Shown here in pieces: positions 59,859-64,000 of a stretch of DNA of 64,000 nt. The stretch covers positions 208,103 through 272,102 of the forward strand of contig MU859078.1 of assembly GCA_033297205.1 (NCBI GenBank), given 5' to 3'. The position numbers and the translations under genes were made by a program. A model generated the notes under the pieces. It ran no database searches, was not told the origin of the DNA, and saw only the letters and a program-made list of their open reading frames with translations. Position 1 is the stretch's first letter; each line of letters opens with the position of its first letter. Source of the DNA: Pseudoneurospora amorphoporcata (lineage: Eukaryota > Ascomycota > Sordariomycetes > Sordariales > Sordariaceae).

Positions 59859-60677
59859 CTCAATTCTTGGTATTCGGTAATTGCTAGTACAAGCCTAATG
59901 GTGTTTGTTGACTTAGAGCTCTGTCTAGGAAAATGGCGACTAGATACACTTCCAAAAGTTGTGCTGTAGAAAGATGGTGATGATGTCTAGATGTCGTATG
60001 TTGTGAATTTGGCATAGGTATAGGTACTTGTAGAGGAGATCGGCTTTCCCCTCAACTTCCTTTCTTAACTTCCTGCATCTCGAGACACTAGCAGTAAATA
60101 GTCATACCCGCCAATATCCGTTCGGCTCTATGAACTGCTATTCCGAGGTTAGATCTCGATAGTACCTAGCTAGGTACATACTAATACAACACACCAAAAG
60201 CACGCCACTGATTGGACTTGGCTCCAGTGAGCGGCCTCGGAGAATCGTAGAACGAGAGGAGAATTCGGGGGTTGTGACTTGTGAGGGGTTGATTAGAAGA
60301 GTACCGGCTTGAAGTGGAGTACGGCGTGGCATTGGATTCAGCATCTTTCGGCATCACGTTGGAGACGATGGTGCAAGTTATTCAACAAATATTGATACTC
60401 AATAGATTGGTATACCGCAAAACCTCATCGCTGCAGTGACGCTTCTTTTCCCATCTTGAAACTTATGGCTTCTCCAATGTCCAATGTTCCCAGAACGCCC
60501 CGTGTCCGACCGTGTAGTAGTGCCCAATTGTCATTATCGTAAAAACTCATGCGATGCTTGATGCCCCCCGATCCAACTCGAGAACGCCAAGCAGACAAGC
60601 AGCTCTTCAAAACCGTTATAGTAGTCATGTACTTGTCTTCCGTCTATAAACGTATCCAAAAGCTTGTGTTTCTTGTT
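59859..60677. other. Intergenic stretch
   Basis: This is the promoter of the alcohol dehydrogenase and the 3' flank of the zinc transporter. It holds a perfect 16-bp palindrome GTACCTAGCTAGGTAC at 60162-60177. No exon was seen. Confidence 0.5.
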
Positions 60678-62385
60678 TTACTCATCAGCAATGGCATCAC
60701 AAACCCCAAGCATGGTCATGCCCAGGAAAGCAAAGAAGATGCTCAAGTTCCGGTTATGGCTCAAGCTCAAGCTCTCCCCAAACAGCTGGAGCGCCACGCT
60801 GGTCATGATACCCGCAGTGACAGCAAACAGGCATCCGTACGCCGTGCCGTTGATGGTGATGTTGCTGTGCTTGGCAACCTTAAACCAGACCACTGCAACT
60901 CCGGCGCCCACCGGCTGACTGAAACCACCCAGCAGAGTAGCCCAGACAATGGCCTTGAACCGGCTGTTCAGGGCCATGTACAAGGGCAGGGCCATGGAGA
61001 ATCCCTCGGCGATGTTGTGGACGAACAGGGCCATGAAAACGTTGAGTCCAAGCGAGGGGTTCACGTGGTTGGTGGCATAGGTGATGAACCCCTCGGGAAA
61101 CTTGTGAAGCGCAATGGCGATAACGGTCTGCAGGCCAATGGAGAGAAACGCGTTCGTTGGTACGTGATGATGATGTTGAGCCTCAATATCCTCCTCTGCC
61201 GCCGAACAGCAAGTGCCGTGATCGTCTTCGTCATGATGATCGTGGTGTCCATCGTAGTCGGCGTGATCTCCGTAACCGACAGACGAGTCTCGGGAAAAGG
61301 CTCGACTCCGTACTTGATATATGGGACTGTTGAGGGATTCCGGTGCCTCACCCGTACCCACGGAGCCTCCGGAGCGTATTACTGGAAAGGTAGCGGAACG
61401 CCCAGGATGGGTCGAGCGCGTATTAATGTGTCTGAAGCACTCCTGCCCGCAAGGATCCGTATATCCGAAGCATGGGCCATCGCCATCACAGTGAAGCTTG
61501 GTGTCCTTAACAAAAGATAATACTCTACTCGTCATCTGACGTACCGATGGCCTTCTGCTTTGGATACCAGTTGTGCTGCGGGCTTGCCTCCCAAGGGTAT
61601 GAGACTGTCCAAGAGGATTGGGTCTGACTGGCGAATCGGCATGCGCATCGTGGTCGGTTTCGGTGGGTAGCAAGGGGGTGGATTCGGTCGCATGTCCGTT
61701 CACTTGTACCATGGTTGGTGTATCTGGAGATTCCGAGGATAGCGTCGTGACGGATTGTCCATGGGTACGGCTCGCCCAAGGCGGCTGGTAATGATGATCA
61801 TCGTGGTGGGCGTGATGGTGCGCGTTTGCGTGTGGGTTATGCGAATGGTCGCACCCAACAACGTGGGAGGGTATAAATCGATGGAGGACTCGGGAGATGA
61901 CCTGAATGCCGAAAAAGCCAGCGATGTAACAGCCCATGTTGATAAGACCCGCGGTCTTCTCGTCTCGCCCGTCCTTCTGGAGGTATCGTAAAGCAGACGG
62001 AAGCATGCTAAACAAGGCCGAGAATATCTGTACGTCTATCTGTTAGCTCCTTGTGTTCCTTTGAGAGTGAAGCAACTATGACCAGGTCCGAGGGAGACTA
62101 ACCATGACACCGAAACTCAAACTCAACGAGCCTGATACGAAGACATTGCTCTCTTGTATACTAAACTTGCTCTTTTGGTTGATCCAACGGATAGGGATGT
62201 CGACGCAAATAATGGTTGATCCGACAATGCATGCTAGATGGCGTTGGTCAGCAGGTGCTCGAAGAACCCGACCAGCACGATCGGAGAGTGAAAGGTGATG
62301 GTTACGTACCCAAGCCGCTCACGGCGGTCATGATCCACCCTCGGGTGTCATTGTCCATTGCGGTTGTAAGCATCGTGGCCGACAT
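60678..62385 (-). CDS. ZIP-family zinc transporter, Zrt3-like (518 aa)
   Basis: ZIP proteins move Zn(II) toward the cytosol; Zrt3 of yeast exports it from the vacuole. The exons are 62310-62385, 62103-62233 and 60678-62027, with phases 1, 0 and good junctions (GTACGT/TCTAG, GTTAGT/TACAG). Three helices lie in the first 130 residues (ACIVGSTIICVDIPIR, GVMIFSALFSMLPSALRYL, CYIAGFFGIQVISRVL). A long cytosolic loop (about 120-370) holds His-rich clusters near 130-148 and 336-350, likely metal-sensing or metal-binding, and a Cys-containing part. The canonical ZIP motifs follow, HKFPEGF and HNIAEGFSMALPL, in the metal pore, then three more helices. The end is VCDAIADE. The long His-rich loop is typical of the Zrt3/ZIP11-like class. 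Confidence 0.93.
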
Positions 62386-63369
62386 TGGCTCTGATGGGAG
62401 GTTGCCGGATTATCGTTCTACGTCGCCCGTCTGCAGTCGGTCTCCGCAATCTCTTCTTACCGGTGACGACGGCGTGTGTAGCATGGAAGGAGAGGGCGAT
62501 GGATAACTCTGCTTGTGGGAAGAGCGAACGGTCCAGTACTTAGTGTAGTCGTAGAGATCGTGTGTATATCGGTATGGGTTGAGGAGGTTCCAAGAAATGG
62601 GAGCCGCCGTTAACAGAAGTCCGGTGGATGAGTGTTGGGATGGAAAAGGCGGCGAGGCAGGATCAGGCGGAGGCGAGAATCGATGGGTCGCGTTTGAGAA
62701 CCTCAACGGCCACGCACAAGCCCAGAAAATTTGTATGACACAGGACAATCAATTGGAGCCAGCTCTTTGTCCGCGCGTGTGGAAACTTGGGCTTAGATTG
62801 TTGATCCGGACTGGCGTTTGTGGATGGAAACTTGCGTAAAAGATGGTGTGCGCTAGTTTTGAGGACCTTGCTGGTTCACGATAGCCGCCCCCTGATGAAA
62901 TTGGTTGGGGGAAAAAAAAAAAAAGTCAATGGATCAGATTCTCTGTCGGTTCGGGAGGTAAGGTATATGGAGTGCAGCGCCGAGTGCGGAGAAGACAATG
63001 CAAATGCAGGGCGGACGGATGCTGGTGGGATTGTCGGACGGCTGCAAGGAGCTGGCAGGTTGACAGGATCTCATGCCACAGCCGATGACTGACGTTCGAC
63101 GTCGATTAAGACGAACGATTGCGGTCGGCTCTCGCAGGCTTTGAACATGGACCGTCCATTGGTGTAGTCGTGATATGTAGGGACAAGGATCATTGATCAA
63201 TGCCATCATACACTTCTTGGCATTACCTCTTTTTGTTCGCTATCGTGAAATAAGTATCTGTCAGATTTATTGGTGTGTGATCTGGTTGATTGAACTGTCT
63301 AGAAACTGGCTAGCTAACTAATCCGCTTCAAAAGGTCTAGGGGGTGCTCGAGTATCCTAGAAATACCAA
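62386..63369. other. Promoter region of the zinc transporter
   Basis: This is the upstream region of the minus-strand zinc transporter. No second gene was seen up to the AT-rich boundary near 63370. A short A tract (about 13 A) lies near 62912-62924. Confidence 0.45.
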
Positions 63370-63905
63370 GACTTATAATCAAGTGACTAGGACCCTCTCT
63401 AGGACCTTCTTTATTAAAGTATAATCTATACTTTACAATTTAATATATCCTTTCACTTACAAACCTTTTTTGCCTATTTTAAAGTCAAAAGTAAAGTTGT
63501 TTATAGATTTTTTATGCCTTTAATCTCAATTTTTCTTCTAAATCTTTGTTATCAATCTCCTCTAGTTCCAGATCATCCTTTTTTCAAAGTAATCTTTCTA
63601 CCATTCCTAAAAACTCTTTAAACCTCTTATATTTTAAAATATCTAGTACTTTAATCAATCTATCTACAAATATTAATTTTATATCTAAATATTCAATATT
63701 AAACGTCCTCTTAGTAAGAATCTACTCCTTTAATTAATATTTATAAATATCTATATATTTTATTTTAGTACTAAAAATAGGAGTCTCCTCTATAAGTGCC
63801 CTAATAGTCTACTTATTATCGTATTATAGAGTAAGGATAGGATCTTTTAATAACCTTACTCCTAAAGCGAATATTAACTATATTATAAATAAAGTTTCTT
63901 TAATC
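63370..63905. repeat. AT-rich RIP-like relic
   Basis: GC content falls sharply from about 50 % to roughly 25 %. TpA is very frequent, while CpA/TpG are sparse, the signature of repeat-induced point mutation (C-to-T at CpA). Frames are closed in all directions beyond about 60 codons. This is probably the remnant of a transposon. The family cannot be recognised from what is left. Confidence 0.75.
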
Positions 63906-63941
63906 ATGTCACAGGCATTGCCTGCTCCATTGTAGATAGGT

Positions 63942-63995
63942 GCTGTGCTGCATTAGTGCAGCCAGCTGAGTGCAGCTGTCTGAGTGCAGCACAGC
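63942..63995. repeat. Short inverted repeat next to the AT-rich relic
   Basis: The arm GCTGTGCTGCA (63942-63952) is mirrored by TGCAGCACAGC (63985-63995). Direct repeats of GAGTGCAGC and AGCTGTCT lie inside and beside it. GC-rich and abrupt after the AT-rich tract, it may be a transposon terminus cut by the window edge. Confidence 0.6.
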
Positions 63996-64000
63996 TGTCT

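Overview
The window is nuclear DNA of a filamentous ascomycete, almost certainly Neurospora or a very close relative. Introns are short (about 50-160 nt) with GTAAGT/GTATGT-like donors and CTGAC/CTAAC-like branch sites. Codons in the best conserved genes are C-ending. Pyrimidine-rich leaders and TACCTACC-type motifs are common, and the right end has an AT-rich, TpA-rich tract that looks like repeat-induced point mutation (RIP). From memory, cdc48 next to a forkhead gene matches the left part of N. crassa linkage group III; this was not checked.

Layout, left to right. 1.8-2.3 kb (-): a small two-exon gene of unknown function. 3.2-5.1 kb (-): a secreted, Asn/Gly/Gln-rich repeat protein. 6.4-6.9 kb (+): a small conserved-looking protein. 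8.8-9.7 kb (+): an AhpC/TSA-type thioredoxin-fold protein. 10.2-12.8 kb (-): a Zn(II)2Cys6 transcription factor. 12.8-21.1 kb: a gene-free stretch with a perfect 33-bp inverted repeat and a 48-nt A tract. 21.1-23.9 kb (+): cdc48. 24.4-26.0 kb (-): a class III aminotransferase that appears broken by two frameshifts. 28.9-31.3 kb (-): an FHA-forkhead transcription factor. 33.8-37.9 kb (-): the clustered-mitochondria protein CLU1/TIF31. 39.0-41.8 kb (+): a 944-residue protein of unknown function. 46.5-48.4 kb (+): a ferric-reductase/NOX-family oxidoreductase. 50.2-51.1 kb (+): a Yippee-domain protein. 52.0-53.5 kb (-): an SLC35F6-like carrier. 54.4-54.8 kb: a 372-bp MITE with TAA target duplications. 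55.3-56.4 kb (-): a DUF2985-like membrane protein. 57.7-58.1 kb (+): tRNA-splicing endonuclease subunit Sen15. 58.3-59.9 kb (-): a zinc alcohol dehydrogenase. 60.7-62.4 kb (-): a ZIP zinc transporter. 63.4-63.9 kb: the RIP-like relic, followed by a short inverted repeat at the window edge.

The genes are mostly unrelated housekeeping and regulatory loci in ordinary fungal order; I see no biosynthetic cluster, CRISPR-like array or mobile gene cassette. The most notable signals are the intact-looking MITE, the doubly frameshifted aminotransferase, the secreted prion-like repeat protein, the long gene desert with its foldback sequence, two inferred GC-AG introns, and a forkhead 3' intron whose donor overlaps a stop codon. 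Exon structures were built by hand from splice motifs and reading frames. Transcript data would be the main test of them.
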